This document shows positions 6,071-12,149 of a stretch of 20,999 bases of DNA, in pieces; the first letter of the stretch is position 1, and every line of letters begins with the position of its first letter. This DNA is from Candidatus Uhrbacteria bacterium (GTDB lineage Bacteria; Patescibacteriota; Patescibacteriia; JACQRZ01): NCBI GenBank assembly GCA_016209345.1, contig JACQWH010000013.1, positions 1-20,999 on the forward strand, read 5' to 3'. Below the pieces are notes generated by a model. It did no database searches. It worked only from the letters and a program-made list of their open reading frames with translations, and was not told where the DNA came from. Both the position numbers and the translations under genes were made by a program.

Positions 6071-6931
6071 ATGACAACAAGAGCCGATAGAGATCCGAGC
6101 GAGAGGATACTTTTTGGTATTGCCTCTTTCCCAAATTCACGGCATCCAGACTATTCTGATGACCGATCGTTGGCTGAACCTACGATCGGGCTTTTCGGTG
6201 TTTTTGATGGCGTGAGCCAGTTTCATGATAAGGGCAAAGCGGCAGAAAAAGCGGCACAGCTCATTGCCGAAAAGTTCGCATTAGTAGATTTGGGACTTTC
6301 TTCAAATGATACGGCAAAGGAGATGGAGCGGATATTGCAAGAAGTGCATTCGATTATTATTGAAGGGTTAGATAAAAGGGATTGTGGCGCAACGACAGCA
6401 TCCGTTGTGAAGTTTTGTGAGGTGAGTAAAGGCGGTCATTTAGTAGTTGTCGGCAATGTTGGTGATAGTCGAGTCTATAAACTAAAAAAAGATAACGGTA
6501 TCGAATGTCTAACACTCGATGACGGTATTTTGAGAGCCGAAGGGATACTTGGCGTTCAGGAAATGATGAAAATACAAGATAGGGCTGGACGTATTACATC
6601 AAAACCAAAAGATTCAAACATAGAGAGGTTTTATAAATATAATGAATTGAGTCAGGCGCTTGGTTTTGGCGACTGGAATGCACCTCGGCGCATTACCCCG
6701 AGGATTCATCAGGTTGCACTTGAAACGGAGGAGTCACTGCTTATAACCAGTGATGGGATTCACAGTAATTTAACAACAAATGAAATTGAAATGTACTGCC
6801 GATCTCATAAGAACCCTGACAAGATTGCGCATGAGCTTGTTACCCGCGCATATGCCATAAGTAAGAGGCGTCGCTACCGATCACATCCCGATGATATGAC
6901 CGCTCTTTTTATCAGGTGCGGGGCGGCATAA
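6071..6931 (+). CDS. PP2C-family (PPM) serine/threonine phosphatase
   Basis: 286 aa. PP2C motifs appear in order: the acidic SDDRSL segment near residues 29-34, FGVFDGV (metal-binding Asp46), GATTASVV (106-113), VVVGNVGDSRVY (125-136), LLITSDGI (Asp228) and HPDDMTALFIR (Asp274/275, the usual DN.T block). The metal-coordinating aspartates of the two-metal centre are therefore kept. It should remove phosphate from Ser/Thr on cytoplasmic proteins; no membrane segment is seen. The usual DGhGG after the first Asp reads DGVSQ, and an insert of about 60 residues (roughly 140-200) sits where PP2C proteins vary. No Ser/Thr kinase is in the window. The ATG has no SD. It shares a transcript with the small helical protein upstream and, 6 bases downstream, the DUF218 gene. 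Confidence 0.85.
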   Translation: MTTRADRDPSERILFGIASFPNSRHPDYSDDRSLAEPTIGLFGVFDGVSQFHDKGKAAEKAAQLIAEKFALVDLGLSSNDTAKEMERILQEVHSIIIEGLDKRDCGATTASVVKFCEVSKGGHLVVVGNVGDSRVYKLKKDNGIECLTLDDGILRAEGILGVQEMMKIQDRAGRITSKPKDSNIERFYKYNELSQALGFGDWNAPRRITPRIHQVALETEESLLITSDGIHSNLTTNEIEMYCRSHKNPDKIAHELVTRAYAISKRRRYRSHPDDMTALFIRCGAA

Positions 6932-6937
6932 TAATAT

Positions 6938-7588
6938 ATGGAAGAAGTTGATGATCTCGCAAAAACAATTTGGGATTACATGCTCATGCATCAGCCGCTT
7001 AAAAAAGCGGATTGCATTCTTTCTCCTGGAGCAACGGACACGCGGCTTGCAGAATATGCGGCGGATTTGTTTTTGAGGGGCTATGCCCCGTGCATTATTT
7101 TTTCGGGAGGATTTGGACGTTTTTCAAAACATCAATTCCAAAAACCGGAAGCAGAGGTTTTTGCCGACATCGCTTTGAAAAAAGGGGTGCCGGAAGAGAA
7201 CGTACTTTTAGAGACGGGCGCGACGTCGACATTTGAAAATGTGATATTTACAAGAAGACTTCTTGAAGAGAAGAGAATACAATGCCACTCACTTATTGTT
7301 GTCCATAAGCCATATATGGAGCGTCGTATGTATGCAACAATGAAGCATTGGTGGCCAGAGAAAGAGATTGTCGTGACGTCTCCACCGATTTCATTCGAGG
7401 AATATCCGAACGCGAGCATATCAAGGGAATTGATGATCAATGCACTGGTTGGCGATCTTCAGCGTATAAAAATCTATCCAAAGAAGGGGTGGCAAATACC
7501 CCAGGAGATACCCGAGAACGTATGGCACGCATACGAGAAATTGGTTGCGCTTGGGTACACACAACAATTAGTAAATGAAGAATTATGA
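6938..7588 (+). CDS. DUF218 (YdcF/SanA-like) domain protein
   Basis: 216 aa. The DUF218 fold is visible: a strand with ADCILSPGATDTR, GYAPCIIFSGGFG, an acidic stretch in which the next helix begins (EAEVFADIALKKGVPEENV), the conserved ETGATSTFENV segment, and LIVVHKPYMERRMYATM. This matches the YdcF branch (E. coli YdcF binds S-adenosylmethionine), with the conserved Glu and the ST.EN motif. There is no N-terminal membrane helix, so unlike SanA/ElyC it is probably cytoplasmic. It starts 6 bases after the PP2C gene and its TGA overlaps the ATG of the next gene (7585-7588), so it is translationally coupled to the lumazine-synthase-like gene. Precise function unknown. Confidence 0.85.
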   Translation: MEEVDDLAKTIWDYMLMHQPLKKADCILSPGATDTRLAEYAADLFLRGYAPCIIFSGGFGRFSKHQFQKPEAEVFADIALKKGVPEENVLLETGATSTFENVIFTRRLLEEKRIQCHSLIVVHKPYMERRMYATMKHWWPEKEIVVTSPPISFEEYPNASISRELMINALVGDLQRIKIYPKKGWQIPQEIPENVWHAYEKLVALGYTQQLVNEEL

Positions 7589-7995
7589 AGAAAAACAATA
7601 TAGCCATTGTCGTGGCGGAGTTTCACAAAGTGATTGCCGATACGATGGTTGAGGAAGCAGAAAAAACAGTGCGCGATATCGGTGCGCTGGTGCATGCGGT
7701 CGTTCGGGTGCTCGGGTGTTTTGAAATGCCCTTGGCGGTAAAACGGTTGATTCAAAAAAAGGGCGTTGACGCTGTTGTTGTACTCGGGTTTATTGAAAAA
7801 GGAGAGACCTTGCACGGTGAGGTCATGGGATACGTAGTGTATCATACGCTTATGCAACTCCAGCTCGCCGCCGGCAAGCCGGTCGGTTTTGGGATCATTG
7901 GTCCGGGAGCAACAGTAAAACAGGCACGGACGCGCATGAAGCCGGCCGCGCAAGGAGCGGTTCGCGCCGCGGTGTTGCAAGTCAGACAAAAATAA
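7585..7995 (+). CDS. ribH: Lumazine synthase homologue, archaeal RibH type
   Basis: 136 aa, normal for 6,7-dimethyl-8-ribityllumazine synthase, which joins 5-amino-6-ribitylaminouracil and dihydroxybutanone phosphate in the penultimate step of riboflavin synthesis. Recognisable parts are VVAEFHKVI, VLGCFEMPLAVKRLI (substrate loop, residues 42-56), VVVLGFIEKGETLHGEV with the catalytic His77, and the GIIGPGATVKQAR phosphate-binding C-terminal segment. The pattern resembles archaeal RibH (compare the M. jannaschii-type GVFDMPLAVKKLLE and GETEHDE) more than the standard bacterial GxVIRGxTxHF form. No ribA, ribB, ribD or ribE is nearby; it is coupled by a 4-base overlap to a DUF218 gene. In a reduced genome it could be a genuine last-steps enzyme, a salvage activity, or a repurposed capsid-like protein. 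Confidence 0.8.
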   Translation: MKKNNIAIVVAEFHKVIADTMVEEAEKTVRDIGALVHAVVRVLGCFEMPLAVKRLIQKKGVDAVVVLGFIEKGETLHGEVMGYVVYHTLMQLQLAAGKPVGFGIIGPGATVKQARTRMKPAAQGAVRAAVLQVRQK

Positions 7996-8017
7996 GTAGG
8001 GGGATCGGCACGCTGAT

Positions 8018-8045
8018 TTGACTCGCCGTATGCGCATGATATCGT
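8018..8045 (+). promoter_or_regulatory. Weak candidate promoter for the HAD gene
   Basis: TTGACT (8018-8023) and TATCGT (8040-8045) are 16 bases apart, 17 bases before the ATG at 8063. The -35 is good and the -10 is weak. It lies in the 67-base gap after the RibH gene. Confidence 0.3.
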
Positions 8046-8062
8046 AGTGCGTGGGAAACTCT

Positions 8063-8767
8063 ATGAAAAAAGAAAATAATATAAAAATCGTATTGTTCGA
8101 CATGGAGGGAACTCTTTTTAAGGGGGTGGGAATTCGCGCGGACGGAAGTCGGTCGGTAAGCGCATGGGCGCTCCTTGCCGAGCGCATGGGTCCGGCGGTG
8201 AATGCCGCGGAATTTGAACATTATAAAAAATGGAGGCGCGGAGAATACGCGTCATATCTTCCCTGGATGGAGGATACGAGCGCGCTGTTTAAAAAAGAGG
8301 GAATAACGAAAGATTTTTTTGATCAAACAATCAATTCGATGGGGTATGTTTCCGGAGTAAAAGAGACGTTCACGGCGCTTCATGGAAGCGGCATCCGCAC
8401 CGGAGTCATCACGGGTGGGTTTTACGAACAGGCGGAAAAGGCCATGAAGGAATTGGGGCTGGGCCATGCGCGCGCGAGCAGCAGATTTTTTTGGGATGAG
8501 CATGGAGTCCTTTCTCACTGGGAGTTTGAAGAACACGGACTTGAAGGGAAAATACGCGCAGCCCAAGAGATTGCCGCGCACTACGGCGTGCCGCTGAAGG
8601 ATTGCGCGTTTGTCGGCGACGGAGATAACGACGTGCATGTCGCGAAAGCCGTGGGGACATCCATTGCGTTTAATGGCGAGGAGAAGCTGCGTCAAGTCGC
8701 GACACACGCGGTAGACCAGGAAAAAGGAAAAGAGGACTTCCGCGTGATATTGGATTATTTGCTATAA
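8063..8767 (+). CDS. HAD-superfamily phosphatase, SerB/ThrH-like
   Basis: 234 aa from the ATG; an in-frame GTG at 8051 would add four residues. HAD motifs: motif I FDMEGTL with nucleophile Asp13, motif II VITGG (Thr117), Lys163 and motif III/IV FVGDGDNDVHVAKA (Asp186 to Asp190). The helical cap (about 30-100) with a YASYLPWME stretch resembles phosphoserine-phosphatase-like HADs. The second acidic residue of motif I is Glu rather than Asp, as in ThrH and enolase-phosphatase E1, so activity is expected. The likely substrate is a small phosphorylated metabolite; phosphoserine is only a guess because no serine-pathway gene is nearby. It leads a closely spaced run: the NUDIX gene begins 3 bases after its stop. 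Confidence 0.85.
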   Translation: MKKENNIKIVLFDMEGTLFKGVGIRADGSRSVSAWALLAERMGPAVNAAEFEHYKKWRRGEYASYLPWMEDTSALFKKEGITKDFFDQTINSMGYVSGVKETFTALHGSGIRTGVITGGFYEQAEKAMKELGLGHARASSRFFWDEHGVLSHWEFEEHGLEGKIRAAQEIAAHYGVPLKDCAFVGDGDNDVHVAKAVGTSIAFNGEEKLRQVATHAVDQEKGKEDFRVILDYLL

Positions 8768-8770
8768 TAT

Positions 8771-9349
8771 ATGCCCGAAGGAATACCGCAATCCGCGCAG
8801 AGAGTTTTTAAAGGAGCGCTCTTTGAGATTTGGCAATGGGAGCAGGTTCTTTTTGATGGGGGTATGAAAATATTTGAAAAGGCAGTGCGGCCCGATTCCT
8901 GTGCCGTTATCCCGGTGAGCGGGAACACGATTATTATCCAGATTCAGGATCAGCCGCATGTGGGTCGATTTTATTCGCTTCCCGGCGGACGAGTCGATGA
9001 CGGGGAAGATCCCCTTCACGCCGCGCAACGGGAACTGCTTGAAGAGACGGGATATGAATCAAAGGATTGGGAGCTGGTGCTAAAGGACAGTCCGCCCCAC
9101 CATGTTTCCTTTACGTATTATCTCTACGTCGCGCGAAAATGTGATAAAAAAAATGAGATGAAGCTCGATGCCGGCGAGAAGATTGAATTACGATTTTTGT
9201 CGTTTGATGAATTCCTGTTGTTGTCAGACGAGCCAACATTTCGGCATGAATGTATGCGAGAGCTATTGCTCCGCGCTCGGTACGATGCAGAAAAGCGACG
9301 CGAACTGCAGGGGCTGCTCTTTGGTTCCGCTCTCACCCCTCGATCCTAA
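8771..9349 (+). CDS. NUDIX hydrolase, ADP-ribose pyrophosphatase-like
   Basis: 192 aa. The Nudix box is complete at residues 73-95 (G-x5-E-x7-REL-x-EE-x-GY), preceded by FYSLPGGR. The N-terminal segment (AQRVFKGALFEIWQWEQVLFDG) matches the strand-rich lead-in seen in ADP-sugar and ADP-ribose pyrophosphatases, and the C-terminal LRFLSFDEFLLL segment matches the Nudix end helix region. It would hydrolyse a nucleoside diphosphate linked to another moiety using Mg2+ in the cytoplasm. It starts 3 bases after the HAD gene and ends 21 bases before the HD gene, so the three likely share a transcript. Exact substrate unknown. Confidence 0.85.
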   Translation: MPEGIPQSAQRVFKGALFEIWQWEQVLFDGGMKIFEKAVRPDSCAVIPVSGNTIIIQIQDQPHVGRFYSLPGGRVDDGEDPLHAAQRELLEETGYESKDWELVLKDSPPHHVSFTYYLYVARKCDKKNEMKLDAGEKIELRFLSFDEFLLLSDEPTFRHECMRELLLRARYDAEKRRELQGLLFGSALTPRS

Positions 9350-9370
9350 TTCCTCTACCCTCATTTTAGT

Positions 9371-10549
9371 ATGATCACCCCCGATCTCGTACGGACACTC
9401 TTCTCCGCCCACTATATCAAACGGTGGAACGATCGCATGCGCCCGATTGATTTTATCGAATTTGACAAAGCCGCGCACAAGATGTTTATCGCATATGTGT
9501 TGGGCGCGTGTCAGGAGCGCGTGTGCCCGGTACGGTGGCGCGACATCATTGAGGGGGGATTATTTTCCTTGCTGCAAAAGACCGTGCTTACCGACCTGAA
9601 ACCAACTGTTATCGGTATGATTCGCCATGACAAGGAAAAGTATCGGCAGCTCAACGATTATGTTTTTTCTCAGCTTGACCCTCCGCTTACCGCGCTGGGA
9701 GAAGGATTCGTTGATCGATTTCATACGTATTTTTCGCAACAGGAGCTTTCGCTTGAGGCGCGTATTCTTGAGGCGTCAAGCATTTTGGCGACTCGGTGGG
9801 AGTTTGATATTATCGAGCGGGCAGATCCTCACGGGTTTGAGATGTCTGAAATTCGCGAAGGCCTTGAGAGGAAAATTGAGCGCTACGGCGACCTTGAGGG
9901 CCTCAAAGAACTGGCGCTGCACGCATCGACGCGGCATTTTGTCGATCTGTGCGGCCAGCTGAGATTTCACGAGCGCTGGGCATACATTCATCGCATCCCA
10001 AAAACGTCGGTACTGAGCCATTGCTTGTTCGTCGGATTGCTGTCGTATCTTTTTTCGCTCCAAAACAATGCGTGCGACAGGCGGCTCTACAACAATTTTT
10101 TTACCGGTTTGTTTCATGATTTTCCCGAGACGCTCACTCGTGATATTATTACCAATGTTAAAAGGTCGGTAGAGGGCCTGCGCGATCTGGTGGTCGAGTA
10201 TGAAAAAAGCGAGATGGAAAAGAGAGTGTATCCGCTGTTGCCCGAGGACGTGCATCTTGAAGTGCGGCTTTTTACCGAAATTGATACACGCAATCGCGTA
10301 GTGATAAATGGCGAAGAGCGTTTTGTGTCGTGTATGGAAATTCGCGACCTGTATAATGACGATAAGTACGATCCGTGCGAAGGAGAGCTGGTGAAGATGG
10401 CTGATGAGTTGACGGCATATATGGAAGCGGACGAAGCGATTCGAAACGGCTGTGTAAGCGATCGTTTTCCGCTGGCAAAAAAGAACATCGAGGAAAAGTA
10501 TCGCGGACAGGCGACGTGTGGCATTTCACTCGATCGGTTTTTTACGTAA
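9371..10549 (+). CDS. HD-domain phosphohydrolase-like protein
   Basis: 392 aa. The C-terminal half has a clear HD-type metal site: SVLSHCLFVGLLSYL (His217), FFTGLFHDFPETLTRDI (His249-Asp250) and ELVKMADELTAY (Asp345 region), the arrangement of YfbR/COG1896-like HD hydrolases that act on nucleotides. The N-terminal half (RPIDFIEFDKAAHKMFIAYVL and following residues) looks like a second, eroded copy of the same fold, with His36 but no HD pair that I can see. No membrane or signal segment is present. It follows the NUDIX gene by 21 bases and precedes the CYTH gene by 8, placing it among phosphate-metabolising enzymes. Substrate cannot be read from sequence. Confidence 0.75.
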   Translation: MITPDLVRTLFSAHYIKRWNDRMRPIDFIEFDKAAHKMFIAYVLGACQERVCPVRWRDIIEGGLFSLLQKTVLTDLKPTVIGMIRHDKEKYRQLNDYVFSQLDPPLTALGEGFVDRFHTYFSQQELSLEARILEASSILATRWEFDIIERADPHGFEMSEIREGLERKIERYGDLEGLKELALHASTRHFVDLCGQLRFHERWAYIHRIPKTSVLSHCLFVGLLSYLFSLQNNACDRRLYNNFFTGLFHDFPETLTRDIITNVKRSVEGLRDLVVEYEKSEMEKRVYPLLPEDVHLEVRLFTEIDTRNRVVINGEERFVSCMEIRDLYNDDKYDPCEGELVKMADELTAYMEADEAIRNGCVSDRFPLAKKNIEEKYRGQATCGISLDRFFT

Positions 10550-10557
10550 CAGGGTGT

Positions 10558-11082
10558 ATGAAAGAAATCGAAGCAAAAATTTTGGAAATCAATAAAGATG
10601 CGCTTGAAAAAAAGCTCCGCGCGGTTGGGGCAAAAAAAGTATTCGATGGGAATGTTAGTATTCGCTATTTTGATACGCAAAAACATCAGCTGAAAAAAAG
10701 GGGAATTATTTTGCGTCTTCGCAAAAAAGGTGAATGTGGCGAGCTGACCGTAAAATCAAATTTTGTCAGAACGAAGAATGCCAAGACGAGTACCGAAGAA
10801 GAAACGCCTGTTGAATTTGAGTCTGCTCGCGCCATGCTTTTGACACTTGGATATCGGGAGATAGCGCGTGGCATAAAACATCGTATTGAATATACGCTTG
10901 GCTCAGTGAAGTTCGAGATTGACAAACTCCCCGGCATCCCATGGTTTCTTGAAATAGAAGCACCGTCTGAAAAAAAACTAAAAGCCATGGTTGAGCGGCT
11001 TGGTTTTTCGCAAAAAGACATAAAACCGTGGTGGGGCGAGGACGTGAAGGCGTATTATGGGACGAAGAGTGTAATACGCTAA
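10558..11082 (+). CDS. CYTH-domain protein (class IV adenylate cyclase/thiamine-triphosphatase-like)
   Basis: 174 aa, the usual size for a single CYTH domain. The signature ExExK is at the very N-terminus (EIEAKILEI). Further tunnel residues are visible: RYFDTQ, LRLRKKG, LTVKSN, the EEETPVEFE block, KHRIEY and FEIDKLPGIPWFLEIEAPSE. CYTH proteins bind triphosphate groups with Mg2+; bacterial members range from adenylate cyclase (CyaB) to tripolyphosphatase, so the activity is not settled. The ATG at 10558 is chosen because ExExK normally sits within the first residues; an upstream in-frame start at 10516 lies inside the HD gene. It is probably the last gene of the 8063-11082 run, as a new promoter follows. 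Confidence 0.85.
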   Translation: MKEIEAKILEINKDALEKKLRAVGAKKVFDGNVSIRYFDTQKHQLKKRGIILRLRKKGECGELTVKSNFVRTKNAKTSTEEETPVEFESARAMLLTLGYREIARGIKHRIEYTLGSVKFEIDKLPGIPWFLEIEAPSEKKLKAMVERLGFSQKDIKPWWGEDVKAYYGTKSVIR

Positions 11083-11122
11083 CATACTTATCAACAGGAG
11101 AAAAATAAAAATACCCCCCGTA

Positions 11123-11131
11123 TGGTATACT
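11123..11131 (+). promoter_or_regulatory. Extended -10 promoter for the lysine-rich peptide gene
   Basis: TGG-TATACT at 11123-11131 is identical to the -10 block of the promoter at 190-217. There is no good -35 at the usual distance, consistent with an extended -10 promoter. The leader to the ATG at 11193 is about 54 bases and contains the hairpin at 11142-11167. Confidence 0.5.
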
Positions 11132-11141
11132 GTTATGGGTT

Positions 11142-11167
11142 TAGCTTCCCGCCTTCGCGGGAATGAC
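11142..11167. repeat. REP-like palindromic element in the leader
   Basis: TTCCCGC (11146-11152) and GCGGGAA (11157-11163) are perfect arms around CTTC. The surrounding reverse-strand text, GTCATTCCCGCGAAGGCGGG, resembles the short GTCATTCCCGCG-type palindromes dispersed in many bacterial genomes. Only one copy is in this window, so its repeat nature is inferred from resemblance. It lies between promoter and SD and may act as an RNA hairpin in the 5' leader. Confidence 0.5.
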
Positions 11168-11192
11168 ATATAACAAGGAGGGGGTGATACGC

Positions 11193-11243
11193 ATGCCAAC
11201 AAAAAAGAAAGCGGCGAAAAAAAAGAAGGCAGGAAAGAAATAG
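11193..11243 (+). CDS. Lysine-rich histone H1-like 16-residue peptide
   Basis: A 16-residue reading frame, MPTKKKAAKKKKAGKK, with 9 lysines and otherwise mostly Ala, Pro, Thr and Gly. This is the composition of the KKAxKKx tails of bacterial H1-like (Hc1/AlgP-type) DNA-binding proteins. It is much shorter than they are, but similar Lys/Ala-rich miniproteins are familiar from CPR genomes. Translation is well supported: AAGGAGG (11175-11181), part of an unusually long SD-like purine stretch running into GGTGAT, lies 11 bases before the ATG, in a window where most genes lack a clear SD. It has its own promoter (11126-11131) and a terminator-like hairpin directly downstream. An in-frame ATG at 11163 would add 10 residues but would place the SD inside the gene. 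The likely role is binding nucleic acid. Two SET-domain methyltransferase-like genes follow. Confidence 0.65.
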   Translation: MPTKKKAAKKKKAGKK

Positions 11244-11257
11244 TATTTCCTCCGAAA

Positions 11258-11296
11258 TTAAATAATCCCGCTTCATGTTGTTGTGGGATTATTTGT
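11258..11296 (+). terminator. Terminator-like hairpin after the lysine-rich peptide gene
   Basis: AAATAATCCC (11260-11269) and GGGATTATTT (11285-11294) are perfect 10-nt arms, extendable by a G-U and a C-G pair to CCCGC/GTGGG, leaving an 11-base loop. The 3' arm ends in ATTATTT, giving a short U-rich tail. It probably ends or attenuates the short transcript before the SET genes. Confidence 0.6.
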
Positions 11297-11310
11297 ATGC
11301 CATATCCATT

Positions 11311-11739
11311 ATGAGTATTGAAGAGGTCTTAGAGGATTTAAGAGAAAATATATATTGTCGGATAAAATCATCTCAAGGACGAGGCGTTGGTGTGTTTGCG
11401 ATACGCGGTATCCCCAGCGGAATTGATCCATTCCCCGGAACGCCAATTTTAGACTATGCACGGCTTCTCGAAAAACAATTGTCAGATGATCCTACTATGC
11501 CGGAGGGCGTCAAAGAGATGGTTCGTGATTTTTGCGTCACGGAGGATGGAGCATATTTGATCCCAACACAAACGTTAAACCTCCTGAACATATCTTTTTT
11601 TGTAAACCATTCTTCCGAAGCGCCGAATCTTGAAGCGCGGGAAGAGAAAGGCGATATGACTTTTTATACGCTGCGCGATATTAAAGAGGGGGAGGAGCTC
11701 CTCGTGGATTATCGAACATATAGCGACGACTGGAAATAA
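11311..11739 (+). CDS. SET-domain protein-lysine methyltransferase-like protein (first of a tandem pair)
   Basis: 142 aa. SET landmarks: the N-terminal GRGVGVFAIRGIPSG (the GxG S-adenosylmethionine-binding start, residues 23-37), a variable insert with helices (about 45-85), the pseudoknot motif SFFVNHSSEAPN (Asn99-His100-Ser101), and the C-terminal IKEGEELLVDYRTY with the catalytic-type Tyr134. There is no pre-SET or post-SET cysteine cluster. Known SET proteins methylate lysine side chains; the chlamydial SET protein NUE acts on histones and histone-like proteins. The ATG at 11311 is preferred over 11275, because 11275 lies inside the terminator-like hairpin and adds 12 non-conserved residues. 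One base separates its stop from the second SET gene, so they are co-transcribed. The target is unknown; the adjacent lysine-rich peptide is an attractive candidate. Confidence 0.8.
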   Translation: MSIEEVLEDLRENIYCRIKSSQGRGVGVFAIRGIPSGIDPFPGTPILDYARLLEKQLSDDPTMPEGVKEMVRDFCVTEDGAYLIPTQTLNLLNISFFVNHSSEAPNLEAREEKGDMTFYTLRDIKEGEELLVDYRTYSDDWK

Positions 11740-11740
11740 T

Positions 11741-12133
11741 ATGGCACAGACATCATCGGCGCGTTGCGCGACCATTATTCGCGCTGACAAGAAACGGGGC
11801 AGGGGCGTGTATGCGGTAAAAGCAATCCCAAAGGGGCGCACTATTGAGCGGTGTGAAATTCTCCTCATTCCGAAAAAAGACATCCCTTCCGTCGATAAAA
11901 CTTTTTTGTATAATTACTATTTTGGATGGAAGAATGGGGCTGGCGCGATTGCCCTTGGGAACGGATCACTGTACAACCACTCATACACGCCAAACGCGCG
12001 ATATCGCTTCGCCGGACACGCGATACTATTTTTTTCCCTCAAGACGATTAAAAAGGGAGAAGAAATCACTGTCAACTATAACGGTGCTCCGGACGATCGT
12101 TCTCCTCTTTGGTTTTCGGATGTGTGGCAGTAG
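11741..12133 (+). CDS. SET-domain protein-lysine methyltransferase-like protein (second of a tandem pair)
   Basis: 130 aa, a minimal SET domain. Motifs: RGRGVYAVKAIPKGRTIE (cofactor-binding start, about 19-36), the pseudoknot GNGSLYNHSYTPNARY (Asn79-His80-Ser81, Asn85) and the end motif IKKGEEITVNYNG with Tyr113; the usual D before Y is N here. The insert between the first and second motifs is short. The sequence is clearly different from its upstream neighbour outside the motifs, so this is not a recent tandem duplication and the two may have different targets or form a heterodimer. It begins one base after the stop of the first SET gene and ends 16 bases before the convergent PurD-like gene. 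Confidence 0.8.
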   Translation: MAQTSSARCATIIRADKKRGRGVYAVKAIPKGRTIERCEILLIPKKDIPSVDKTFLYNYYFGWKNGAGAIALGNGSLYNHSYTPNARYRFAGHAILFFSLKTIKKGEEITVNYNGAPDDRSPLWFSDVWQ

Positions 12134-12149
12134 CATTGTCGAAACAGCC

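Noticed and set aside
8099..8116. HAD motif I reads DMEGT rather than DxDGT, suggesting inactivity
   Set aside because: DxEGT occurs in active HAD phosphatases such as ThrH and enolase-phosphatase E1, so it is not evidence of loss of function.
7474..8187. 237-codon minus-strand frame across the RibH and HAD genes
   Set aside because: Both plus-strand genes have intact family motifs; the antisense translation has no recognisable feature.
8763..8768. Perfect TATAAT just before the NUDIX gene
   Set aside because: It is only two bases from the ATG, so transcription would start inside the gene, and there is no -35 at suitable spacing; it is more likely the coincidental end of the HAD gene.
11311..12133. 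Recent tandem duplication of a SET gene
   Set aside because: Outside the shared SET motifs the two proteins differ in spacing and sequence, so they are old paralogues or independent acquisitions.
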